Of a stretch of 41,036 nucleotides of DNA, positions 33,452 through 40,929 are shown in pieces (the first letter of the stretch is position 1; each line of letters starts with the position of its first letter). The DNA is from an uncultured Collinsella sp. (GTDB taxonomy: Bacteria > Actinomycetota > Coriobacteriia > Coriobacteriales > Coriobacteriaceae). The translations under genes were made by a program, and so were the position numbers. Under the pieces are notes generated by a model. It did not search any database. It was not told where the DNA came from and worked only from the letters and a program-made list of their open reading frames with translations. The DNA is taken from the NCBI GenBank assembly GCA_902497025.1, contig CABVDJ010000018.1, forward strand, positions 1-41,036. Reading direction: 5' to 3'.

Positions 33452-34276
33452 ATGAACACCTCTATCCAAATTTCATCCAGCGCCGTTGAGGCTGCGCCCC
33501 GCACCAACAAAGGCGAGGTCGTCAAGCTCGTGCAGGGCGCGCTGCTTATTGCCGTTGCCGCGATTGCCGCTGTCGGCATCGCCTCTGTCGCCACTCCGTT
33601 CTGCATCTGGAAGGGCGAGTTTGCGTTATTTCTGAACGAGTCGTCCCACACCAGCTACTCCGTTTCTGCGATCACGGAGTACGCGTCGGCGGCGCCTGGG
33701 TCCGATTGGATGTCGCTGCTCGTGGCCGCGCTCATCGCGGCGTACCCTGCCTACCATGCCGTTTGGCGCGTTCGCGAGGGGTTTGGGCTCAGCTGCGAGG
33801 GCCCGGTGTTCAGCAGGCGCGTGTCGCGCTTGCTCGCCGCGGTGAGCGCCTGCCTGCTGCTGTCGATGCTGGTCATGGGTTATGGAACGACCCAGCTCGT
33901 CAACGGCAGAGCGATGGGCGACCAGAGCCTTATCGAGACGGGGCACTCTGCATGGGTCATTTCTATCATGATGATGCTGGGCTGCGCTCTGATGTGCCTG
34001 TTCAAGTGGTTTGTTGCAAAGGGTCCCGGACGTAATTTCGGCAGCGGTTTTGCTATCGAGCTTGTCCGCCTCGCCGACGTCCTGCTGAAGCGCGCGAGCT
34101 CGAACCTGGTCTTGTGCTATGTGGCCGAGCTGTTGGCCTGCGTGTTGGCGCTGGTCTTCATTGCCGTGGCCTATGTCGTCGTGAACGTGGCCATCGTGCT
34201 TGCAATCGCGGCCGTCGCCTTGGTGGTGTGCCTTGCCGGGCTTCCCATTATCTATGTCGCCACGCGGCACAGGTAG
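33452..34276 (+). CDS. Multi-spanning membrane protein (hypothetical)
   Basis: 274 residues with about six hydrophobic segments, for example LLIAVAAIAAVGIASVATPF (about 31-50), SRLLAAVSACLLLSMLVMGY (about 124-143), VISIMMMLGCALMCLFKWF (about 168-186) and a long C-terminal hydrophobic region that can hold two helices (about 219-268). AAGGAGTAAAGGAAG precedes the ATG. Last gene of the cluster; it could be a membrane anchor for the soluble VirD4-like ATPase. The end of the gene meets the IS21 relic on the other strand. Confidence 0.7.
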   Translation: MNTSIQISSSAVEAAPRTNKGEVVKLVQGALLIAVAAIAAVGIASVATPFCIWKGEFALFLNESSHTSYSVSAITEYASAAPGSDWMSLLVAALIAAYPAYHAVWRVREGFGLSCEGPVFSRRVSRLLAAVSACLLLSMLVMGYGTTQLVNGRAMGDQSLIETGHSAWVISIMMMLGCALMCLFKWFVAKGPGRNFGSGFAIELVRLADVLLKRASSNLVLCYVAELLACVLALVFIAVAYVVVNVAIVLAIAAVALVVCLAGLPIIYVATRHR

Positions 34277-34586
34277 CGGGGGTCGAAGACGATGCGGGTG
34301 GGAACGCCCCCGATGTGCTCGAATGTCTGCTTCAGCGCCCGGTATGGCGCTGCTTGCGCCAGTGTCGCGAATCATCATCCAGCCAGGGCTGGATAAGGGG
34401 GCGGTACAGGTCCAGCTTGCTAACTGACGGTTTCGCGGGCAGCGGGGGCCGTGGTGAGAAATCCTCCTGCTTAAGGTACTAGTAGACGGTGTCGCGCGAT
34501 ACGCCGTTCATTTTGGCGATATCGGTGACGCTGTAGCCATCTTTACGCTGCCGGCGTATAGAATTGACTGCGGCCATGCTGATCAT
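34263..34586 (-). pseudogene. IS21-family transposase (IstA) relic
   Basis: Read on the - strand from 34586: an N-terminal HTH (KDGYSVTDIAKMNGVSRDTVY), a stop TAG at 34479-34481, then YLKQEDFSPRPPLPAKPSVS. After a frameshift comes LIQPWLDDDSRHWRKQRHTG, and after another break QTFEHIGGVPTRIVFD. These are IstA landmarks in the right order, with most of the integrase core deleted. No IstB gene remains. Confidence 0.75.
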
Positions 34587-34663
34587 GGTCCTTTCCTGCC
34601 TTTCCAATAGAAATCGAAGCATCTATCAGGTTAGGCATAGGGTTAGGGAGTCAGCATGTCTTT

Positions 34664-34704
34664 GCGTATAGTGTCGAAAACCTGACGCGTACGGTGTCGA
34701 CTTT
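34664..34704. repeat. Pair of direct repeats, probable IS21 subterminal end
   Basis: GCGTATAGTGTCGAAAA (34664-34680) and GCGTACGGTGTCGACTTT (34687-34704) are spaced by 23 bases, about 80 bases outside the transposase relic start. Repeated subterminal motifs are a known feature of IS21-type ends. Confidence 0.5.
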
Positions 34705-34759
34705 TATTTGAGCTCATCCAGTTCTGAGCGAAGTGTTCAAATTGAACAGAGCAAAATGC

Positions 34760-34900
34760 TCAGCTGCTATTGGCTAAATGCACCTGCTCCGACGCCGCCG
34801 ACTGTTCCTGTCGTTCCTGCTGCTCGGCTGCCTGCGCCTGCCGCTCGAGCCCTTGCTCGACCGCGTCCTCTTCGCGCGCGCCATCGTTCCCACCGTCCAT
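34760..34900 (-). CDS. Small Gln/Glu-rich open reading frame (46 residues)
   Basis: Starts MDGGNDGAREEDAVEQGLER and continues as a Gln/Ala/Glu-rich helix to HLANSS. GGGAGG lies 10 bases before the ATG. A short hairpin (GAGCATTTTGCTC) overlaps the stop, with GTTCAAATTGAAC at 34735-34747 beyond. It would be a lone amphipathic or coiled-coil helix. It may be real or the end of a lost gene. Confidence 0.35.
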   Translation of the reverse strand: MDGGNDGAREEDAVEQGLERQAQAAEQQERQEQSAASEQVHLANSS

Positions 34901-35012
34901 GAAGCAACCGCCTCCCAAACCGGGCGGGCAAAAGGAAATGCCCGCAACGAATAACTGCTGCGGACATTGTTCAAGGCAGTCACAAGTTGGAGAAAAGAGC
35001 CGCTGTCGCCTC

Positions 35013-35031
35013 CGCTTGGGAACAGCGTAAG
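35013..35031 (+). repeat. Shuffling repeat IR-A, copy 1
   Basis: CGCTTGGGAACAGCGTAAG, coding for WEQRK in frame. Identical over 19 bp, in inverted orientation, to 37046-37064; 16 bp are identical, in direct orientation, to 40983-40998. Confidence 0.85.
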
Positions 35032-35508
35032 CTGGGAGACTGCGGTAACACCTATGGTGGTTTGTCCGCCAAAACCAAAGAAGATTTCGGACACGGAGAA
35101 GCTAGATTCGTTCCGTATACGAATGTCTTTGACAACCCAATCACCGATACAAATAGGCTTGAAGCCGTCGAGATCGATATCAAACAAAATGAGGTGCGCC
35201 GCGGAGATGCCCTGTTTACGGTTTCCTCGGAGACCCCCGAAGAAGTTGGAATGTCGTCCGTTTGGCTCTCCGACCAGCGGAATGTCTATTTGAACAGCTT
35301 CTGCTTCGGATATAGGCAGGACGGGTCGTTCGATTCGAACTACCTGGCTTACATGCTCAGGTCCGCTAATGTACGCGCTGATCTGACACTGCTTGCCCAG
35401 GGAATATCCCGCTTCAATATCTCCAAGAATAAAGTAATGGAGCTGGAGGTCCCATGTCCGACTATCGACGAGCAAAGGCAAGTTGGCTCATTCTTGCGGC
35501 AGCTGGAT

Positions 35509-35539
35509 AACCTCATCACCCTTCATCAGCGTGAGCGCC
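35509..35539 (+). repeat. Shuffling repeat IR-B, copy 1
   Basis: 31 bp coding for NLITLHQRER at the end of cassette 1. Identical and inverted relative to 36508-36538. Confidence 0.85.
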
Positions 35540-35550
35540 AGCCGCCTTTT

Positions 35551-36483
35551 CTATACCAGCGTGGACAGCGCCCTCATGACGATGTCCACATCCTTGTTCT
35601 CAAGCTCGCGAATCACGTGCAGGTAGGTGTCCTGGGTCGTGTTCATGCTCGCGTGACCGAGCCGTTTGGACACGCTCGCGATGGAGACCCCGGCGAACAG
35701 AAGGAGCGAGGCGTGCGTGTGCCTGAGCCCGTGAATCGAGATGATCGGCACCCCCACGCGCTCGCAGTGCCGGGCGAGGACCCCGTTCGCCGTCGAGTTA
35801 TAGACCCTGCCCTTCACGAAGATGGGCTCCGTTGCGGGCAGGTCTTTCAGCAGCACGGAGAGCTGCATGATGAGCTGCCAGTCGAGCTGTACCTTGCGCA
35901 CCGACGAGGCGTTCTTGGTGGGCACGAAGCCGCCGCCGTTCTTGTAATCCCAGGTCTTGCTAACCGAGAGCGTCTGGTGGACGAAGTCGAAATCCTCGGG
36001 CGTGAGGCCGAGTGCCTCCGAGAAGCGCAGCCCGGTTTTCGCGACGAGAAGTATCAGCCAGTCCCATGAGGGCTTGGGCCCCAGGTTGAGGTCGGAGAGG
36101 ATGGCATGCAGCTCGAACTGGTTGAGGTACTTCACCTTCTTCGGGCGCGGCTGGCGGCCCTTGATGATAACCTTGCGCGTCGGGTCGCGCTGGATGATCC
36201 CCTCGTCCACGGCGTCAAGGATTGCGCCCTTGAGCTGGTGGTGAAAGTCCATAGTGGTCTGTCGTTCGTGGTGCTCGGCATAACCGTTGATGAGCTTCTG
36301 ATAACTCACACGGTTGAGCTCCGAGAGCCTAAGGGTGGGGATGAGGCGCGCCAGCCACTTCTGCGTGAGGTCGTACTTCTTCATGGTCACGTCTCGGATT
36401 GCCCCCTCTTTGTAGATGCTGACCCACTGGGCGTAGTAGTCGCAGAACAGCGTGTCGCCTTTGATTGCATTTGTATTGCTCAT
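35551..36483 (-). CDS. Tyrosine recombinase of the hsdS shuffling locus
   Basis: 310 residues from ATG 36483, with AAAGGAGG upstream. An N-terminal SAM-like core-binding domain (CDYYAQWVSIYKEGAIRDVTMKKY) precedes the catalytic domain. The catalytic set is complete: Arg in KTGLRFSEALGL, H-x-x-R in HGLRHTHASLL, His in RLGHAS and the nucleophile Tyr in TQDTYLHV. It lies exactly between the two silent cassettes, reading in the direction of cassette 2 and starting 13 bases after that cassette's stop. Recombinases in this position invert hsdS segments in phase-variable type I systems. Its stop touches the end of cassette 1. Confidence 0.93.
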   Translation of the reverse strand: MSNTNAIKGDTLFCDYYAQWVSIYKEGAIRDVTMKKYDLTQKWLARLIPTLRLSELNRVSYQKLINGYAEHHERQTTMDFHHQLKGAILDAVDEGIIQRDPTRKVIIKGRQPRPKKVKYLNQFELHAILSDLNLGPKPSWDWLILLVAKTGLRFSEALGLTPEDFDFVHQTLSVSKTWDYKNGGGFVPTKNASSVRKVQLDWQLIMQLSVLLKDLPATEPIFVKGRVYNSTANGVLARHCERVGVPIISIHGLRHTHASLLLFAGVSIASVSKRLGHASMNTTQDTYLHVIRELENKDVDIVMRALSTLV

Positions 36484-36507
36484 GAGCAACCTCCTTTTAC
36501 AAAGGCA

Positions 36508-36538
36508 GGCGCTCACGCTGATGAAGGGTGATGAGGTT
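36508..36538 (-). repeat. Shuffling repeat IR-B, copy 2
   Basis: 31 bp identical, in inverted orientation, to 35509-35539, in the same hsdS reading frame. Confidence 0.85.
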
Positions 36539-37045
36539 GTCGAGCTGGGTAAAATAGGCACCTATTTGAACCTGCTCTTCATAGCTTGGATAGCACACGC
36601 AAGTATCCGCGATGGCGCCCTTTGAGATCGAAGTAACCTTGATACCCTGCATGAGAGGCACGAGCTGATTATGGTAAGAAACAGAGTTTAGGAAGTAGCC
36701 TAAATAGCCATCAGCGAACTCCTCCACGGGCCTGCAAGGAATAGTGTGCAGGCCAGAAACAACCGGGGTCCCATGGAGTTCGCGCAGCTCAACGCATTTT
36801 CCAACAGCTTCATCTTCCGCTGTATCGGCAAATACGACATCACCCTCTTGTAGCGTTGCATTCATGTATTTTGATGCGGTATCCGGATCAGAGATATACG
36901 GAAACTCGGTGAGGGAGGCATCTATTCTTTCACGGTATTTGATCAAGATATCGCCGTAATGAACGTTCCTTAACTTACCCTCAGCCGAGTTGAGGTCAGC
37001 CCTTGAAAGCGTATTGTTTGGCAAGACCTGAAACGTTTCAGACCA

Positions 37046-37064
37046 CTTACGCTGTTCCCAAGCG
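37046..37064 (-). repeat. Shuffling repeat IR-A, copy 2
   Basis: 19 bp identical and inverted relative to copy 1, in the same hsdS frame. It points away from the RHH-GIY-hsdM operon that starts 55 bases further on. Confidence 0.85.
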
Positions 37065-37118
37065 GGTGTATACTGAGCGCTGCAATTGTATTGCAAAACG
37101 ACAGCGTTAGGCGGCCTT

Positions 37119-37328
37119 ATGGCGTACACAGACCTCTTGGAGAAGAAGCCCGGCGAGGCTGAGATACGGCAGTACCTCGTGGGTGGCGACGTGGTGCCGG
37201 TGACCATGCGCATCCCGGCGAATCTGCGCGACTCCGCCAAGGAGGTCGCGGCCTTGCGCGGCATCAGCTTCTCGGCGTTCGTGCGTGCTTGCATGATCAA
37301 CGAGCTCTCGCGGGGTGACCTCAAGTGA
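37119..37328 (+). CDS. Small ribbon-helix-helix-type protein
   Basis: 69 residues from ATG 37119. VVPVTMRIPANLRDSAKEVAALRGISFSAFVRACMIN has the strand-helix-helix plan of CopG/Arc-type DNA binders. It lies at the head of the restriction operon, 55 bases after IR-A copy 2, and overlaps the GIY-YIG gene start by 4 bases (GTGA). Such proteins often repress their own operon, so it may regulate the RM module or the recombination site. The function is inferred. Confidence 0.7.
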   Translation: MAYTDLLEKKPGEAEIRQYLVGGDVVPVTMRIPANLRDSAKEVAALRGISFSAFVRACMINELSRGDLK

Positions 37329-38155
37329 TCAGCCTCACCACCATGACCATGCAGCTCATTGACAACGAGCCCGACGGCATACGCATTTGCCGCGTGGAGG
37401 GCGAGTCGCTCGTCACAGTCGTCGTGCCCCGCGAGAAGCTGGCCGAGGCCCGTCACCTCCCCGAGCTGCCCTTCCGTGGCGTCTACTACCTGCTCGATGA
37501 GGACCACGGCGTGCTCTCGCGCGTGTACGCAGGGCAGACCACCCAGGGGCTCGCGCGCCTGGAGGCCCACAAGGCCAAGAAGGAGTTTTGGAACAAGGCT
37601 GTCATGTTCCTCGACGACGACAACAACATCGACCGCGACGTCCTGGACTCGCTCGAGGCCAAGGCCATCGATTACGTGCGCAACCACGGCTCCTACGAGA
37701 CGGACAATTCGGCGACGCCGAGCCCCCGGCTATCCCCCTACAAAGAGGAGCGTGTGGAGGAGCTGCACGCCAGCATCCTCTTCCGCATGAGGGCGCTCGG
37801 CTACGACCTCGACCGCGCGGACGCGATGCCGACGACGGGCCCCGCGCTCTTTCACGCGAAGCGCACCGGCGCCCGCGCGAGTGGCCGCTACAACAAGGAC
37901 ACGGGCTCGTTCACAGTGCTTGCGGGCTCGGAGGTCGACCTCTCTCGCGCGGTGCTCAAGAATCAGGGCGCCATTGCCGCCCGTAGGCAGCTTTTCGGCG
38001 AGGTGAGCGGCCGCGTTGTGCTCGCCGACGACGTCGAGTTCGCGAGTCCGAGCGCCGCCGCTGTGTTCGTGCTCGGCGGGAGTCAGAATGGCTGGACGGA
38101 ATGGGTCGACGACTTCGGGCAGACCCTCGACCGCGTTTACAGAAGCAAGGAGTAG
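37325..38155 (+). CDS. GIY-YIG nuclease with C-terminal DUF4357 domain
   Basis: 276 residues from GTG 37325. The GIY-YIG core is at about 47-110: GVYYLL, VYAGQTTQGLARLEAHK (catalytic Tyr/Arg region), FWNKAVMFLD, and LEAKAIDYV with the metal Glu. The C-terminal 95 residues fit DUF4357: FTVLAGSEVDLSRA, DDVEFASPSAAAVFVLGGSQNGWTEW. Homologues of this architecture are common near type I RM genes, but their role is not established. It is translationally linked to the RHH gene and lies 4 bases before hsdM. It may cut or nick DNA as an accessory to the RM system. Confidence 0.85.
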   Translation: MISLTTMTMQLIDNEPDGIRICRVEGESLVTVVVPREKLAEARHLPELPFRGVYYLLDEDHGVLSRVYAGQTTQGLARLEAHKAKKEFWNKAVMFLDDDNNIDRDVLDSLEAKAIDYVRNHGSYETDNSATPSPRLSPYKEERVEELHASILFRMRALGYDLDRADAMPTTGPALFHAKRTGARASGRYNKDTGSFTVLAGSEVDLSRAVLKNQGAIAARRQLFGEVSGRVVLADDVEFASPSAAAVFVLGGSQNGWTEWVDDFGQTLDRVYRSKE

Positions 38156-38159
38156 GTGC

Positions 38160-40928
38160 ATGAACAAGCAACAGCTCGCGGCGCGGATTTGGCGCCTTGC
38201 CAACCAGATGCGCTCGAAGATAGAGGCCAGCGAGTACAAGGACTACATCCTTGGCTTCGTCTTCTACAAGTTTCTTTCCCAGCAAGAAGTGCAGTTCCTT
38301 AAGAATCACGCTTGGGACGACGAGGACATCGCCGAGCTCTCCGAGGACTCACCCAAGGACGTGAAGTATATTCAGGATAACCTCGGTTACTTCATCGCCT
38401 ACAAGAACCTGTACTCAACCTGGCTCAAGTCGGGGGCGGACTTCGACATTTCCTGCGTGCATGATGCATGCTCGGATTTCGCGCGCCTCGTGAGCAAAGA
38501 GCACAAAGCAGTTTACGAGGGCATCTTCACGACGCTCGACACGGGTCTCTCCAAACTCGGGGACACGACGGCCAAGCAGACCAAGGCCGTCGCCGACCTG
38601 CTCGATCTCATCGACCCCATCCCTATGGATGGTCGCGAGGATTACGACGTTCTTGGCTACATCTACGAATATCTCATCAGCCAGTTTGCCGCCAACGCCG
38701 GCAAGAAGGCAGGCGAGTTCTATACGCCCCATGAGGTCGCGATTCTCATGAGCGACATCGTTGCGGGGCACCTCAAAGGCAAGGACGCCATCGACATCTA
38801 CGACCCAACGAGTGGTTCTGCGTCCCTTCTGCTCACCATCGGCCAGAGCGTCGCGGCCAAGAGCGGCACGTCCGGGATGATCCACTACTATGCGCAGGAG
38901 CTCAAGAGCAACACCTTTAACCTTACCCGCATGAACCTCGTGATGCGCGGCATCAATCCCTCCAACATTACGGCGAAAAACGCCGACACCCTTGCTGACG
39001 ACTGGCCCATGGAGGGCGACGGCGAAGGCAAGCAGACGGACCAACCACTCCTGGTTGATGCCTGCGTATCGAATCCGCCTTACTCCCAGAAGTGGACGCC
39101 CCCCACTGGTCCTGACCCGCGCTTCGCCGAGTACGGCATTGCGCCGAAAGGAAAAGCTGACTACGCATTCCTGCTGCACAACCTCTACCATCTGAAGCGC
39201 GACGGCATCATGTGCATCGTGCTCCCACATGGCGTGCTCTTCCGCGGCGACGCCGAGGGCGAAATACGCAAGAAGCTACTCGAAGGCGGACATATAGACA
39301 CAATCATCGGTCTTCCCGCCAACATCTTCTTCGGCACGGGCATCCCCACTATCGTTATGGTGCTCAAGAAGGTTCGTGCGGAACGGGATGTGCTGTTCAT
39401 TGATGCCAGCAGAGGGTTCGTGAAGGACGGCAAGAAGAACAAGCTGCGATCCCGCGACATTCGTCGCGTCGTTGACGCATATGAGGCGAGGAAGACCCAG
39501 CCGGGTTTCAGTAAGCTTGCAACATTTAAGGACATTAAGGACAACGACTACAACCTCAATATCCCTCGCTACGTCGATGCCGGGGACGGACAAGCGCCCC
39601 AGGACCTCTATGCCACGATGTTCGGCGGCATCCCCATAAGCGAGGTTGATGCGCTTGAAGCCTATTGGAAGGTGTTCCCAGGCCTTCGAGAGCGGCTTTT
39701 CGCCTTTGACGAGACGGCCGGGGTCGCCCATATGGCAACCGAGGACGTTACATGCGCGATACAGAACAACGAAGAGGTCTCGGCTTACAAAACGAGCTTC
39801 AAATCGGCCTTCGATGATTACGAGGCTTATCTCTATGAGGAACTCGTGGACGAGACATCGTTGGTCAACGTCAGCAGTGAGGAGGAGGTGCTCGCACAGG
39901 ATTTATTCAAACGTCTTGCCGGCATCCCCCTCGTGGACAAGTACGAGGCCTATCAGGTCCTAGACGAAAGCTGGCAGTCAACCTCCGCTGACCTTGAGAT
40001 GATACAGTCCGAGGGCTTCGATGCCATTCGCCGCGTTGACAGGAACATGGTCTTCGTGACGAAGGACGGCAAGGAGGAGGAAGTACAGGATAAGAAGGAG
40101 CCGTGGATTGGGCGCATTCTGCCCTTCAGTCTGGTCCAAAAACAATTCTTCACCGATGAGCTGGGCAAAATCCACGCCTGCGACGCGCGCATCGCTGCCA
40201 TCGATTCCGAGCTGAGCTCGTTGATAGACAGCATGAGCGAGGAAGATCAGGACTCCATCCTTCTCAACGACGATAACAGCGCTTTTGTGGAGAAAGAGGT
40301 CGCCCTTGCGCTCAAGGAGCTTGCGGCAGACATCGACTCCCCCGAGATTAGGGCGCTGAAGGATTATCTGAGCCTTCTTGACATCAAGGCCAAGAAGTCC
40401 GACAAGCTCGCTTTCATACAAGACCATGCCGAGGTGCATTGGGAGTGCATGGAAGCAAACAAGGACGGCACGTACGGAAAAAAGAAAGTGAAGGATTACC
40501 TCGTGCAATGCCAGATGGAAATCGGCTTTGACGCCGAGGGCCTTGGCACCGTGCTGGCGAGTGCGAGTGAGCTGATTTCGGAGCAAAAACGGCTTAAGAA
40601 GGAAGTCAAGGATCTGCAGGGCAAGCTCGTACTCGACACCAAGTCAAGAATCGAGGAGCTTAGCGATTCGCAATGCCTTGAGCTTCTGAGCGTTAAGTGG
40701 ATAGACGGGCTCATTGATGCCCTCAACGAGATTCCAGATGAAGTTCTTAGCGGGCTTTCGATACAGCTCGAGGCCCTCCGTGCAAAGTACGCCGTTACCC
40801 TCAGCCAAATTGGGGAGGGCATCGCCCGCGAAAGCGCAAGCTTGCTCGACTTGCTGGGGCAGCTTACCGGAAGCAAGCGAGATATGGCTGGAGTGCAGGA
40901 ACTCGCTACGATTCTTGGCGGTGAGTAG
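38160..40928 (+). CDS. hsdM: Type I restriction-modification methyltransferase subunit, long form
   Basis: 922 residues from ATG 38160 (AAGGAG upstream). An HsdM N-terminal helical domain (MNKQQLAARIWRLANQMRSK) is followed by EFYTPHEV (186-193), the SAM-binding DPTSGSASLL (215-224), catalytic NPPY (305-308) and TIIGLPANIFFGTGIPTIVMVL. The usual end of HsdM is near NIPRYV (468-472). About 445 more residues follow, largely helical and coiled-coil, so the protein is nearly twice the length of E. coli HsdM. It makes N6-methyladenine with HsdS. Two bases separate its stop (TAG at 40926-40928) from the hsdS start. Confidence 0.93.
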   Translation: MNKQQLAARIWRLANQMRSKIEASEYKDYILGFVFYKFLSQQEVQFLKNHAWDDEDIAELSEDSPKDVKYIQDNLGYFIAYKNLYSTWLKSGADFDISCVHDACSDFARLVSKEHKAVYEGIFTTLDTGLSKLGDTTAKQTKAVADLLDLIDPIPMDGREDYDVLGYIYEYLISQFAANAGKKAGEFYTPHEVAILMSDIVAGHLKGKDAIDIYDPTSGSASLLLTIGQSVAAKSGTSGMIHYYAQELKSNTFNLTRMNLVMRGINPSNITAKNADTLADDWPMEGDGEGKQTDQPLLVDACVSNPPYSQKWTPPTGPDPRFAEYGIAPKGKADYAFLLHNLYHLKRDGIMCIVLPHGVLFRGDAEGEIRKKLLEGGHIDTIIGLPANIFFGTGIPTIVMVLKKVRAERDVLFIDASRGFVKDGKKNKLRSRDIRRVVDAYEARKTQPGFSKLATFKDIKDNDYNLNIPRYVDAGDGQAPQDLYATMFGGIPISEVDALEAYWKVFPGLRERLFAFDETAGVAHMATEDVTCAIQNNEEVSAYKTSFKSAFDDYEAYLYEELVDETSLVNVSSEEEVLAQDLFKRLAGIPLVDKYEAYQVLDESWQSTSADLEMIQSEGFDAIRRVDRNMVFVTKDGKEEEVQDKKEPWIGRILPFSLVQKQFFTDELGKIHACDARIAAIDSELSSLIDSMSEEDQDSILLNDDNSAFVEKEVALALKELAADIDSPEIRALKDYLSLLDIKAKKSDKLAFIQDHAEVHWECMEANKDGTYGKKKVKDYLVQCQMEIGFDAEGLGTVLASASELISEQKRLKKEVKDLQGKLVLDTKSRIEELSDSQCLELLSVKWIDGLIDALNEIPDEVLSGLSIQLEALRAKYAVTLSQIGEGIARESASLLDLLGQLTGSKRDMAGVQELATILGGE

Positions 40929-40929
40929 C

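Larger units (their letters stand above)
34987..35550 (+). pseudogene. hsdS: Silent hsdS cassette 1 (one target-recognition domain)
   Basis: About 185 codons of type I specificity subunit from SAWEQRKLGDCGNTYGGLSA to FLRQLDNLITLHQRERQ. It carries one recognition domain (PYTNVFDN, YLNSFCFGYRQDGSFDSNYLAYML, ISKNKVMELEVPCP) plus the conserved helix. There is no proper start: upstream bases lack a ribosome site and the frame begins at a TTG. There is no own stop either: the frame runs on into the antisense of the recombinase. Repeats A (35013-35031) and B (35509-35539) bound it. It is a storage copy for exchange into the expressed hsdS. Confidence 0.85.
36497..37066 (-). pseudogene. hsdS: Silent hsdS cassette 2 (one target-recognition domain)
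   Basis: About 189 codons from PAWEQRKWSETFQVLP to YFTQLDNLITLHQRERLPL with a real stop at 36497-36499. One recognition domain is visible (KLRNVHYGDILIKYRERID, ATLQEGDVVFADTAED, VVSGLHTIPCRP, GIKVTSISKGAIADTCVCYPS). No start codon or ribosome site exists before WEQRK, so it is silent as placed. IR-A (37046-37064) and IR-B (36508-36538) bound it. It differs from cassette 1 in the recognition domain and would give a different DNA target. Confidence 0.87.

Noticed and set aside
34770..35030. Cys-rich + strand frame of 86 codons
   Set aside because: It overlaps the cassette start in another frame; the cysteines come from TGC-rich repeats and no ribosome site is seen.
34774..35481. 235-codon - strand frame opposite hsdS cassette 1
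   Set aside because: It is the shadow of the cassette, whose + strand frame shows HsdS motifs and the shared WEQRK and NLITLHQRER repeats.
35542..36069. Continuation of the cassette 1 frame beyond the IR-B repeat
   Set aside because: Beyond 35550 the frame is antisense to the tyrosine recombinase and similarity to HsdS stops.
37325..37687. Extension of cassette 2's - strand frame through the GIY-YIG gene
   Set aside because: The frame stays open by chance over the antisense of the RHH and GIY-YIG genes; HsdS similarity begins only at WEQRK near 37060.
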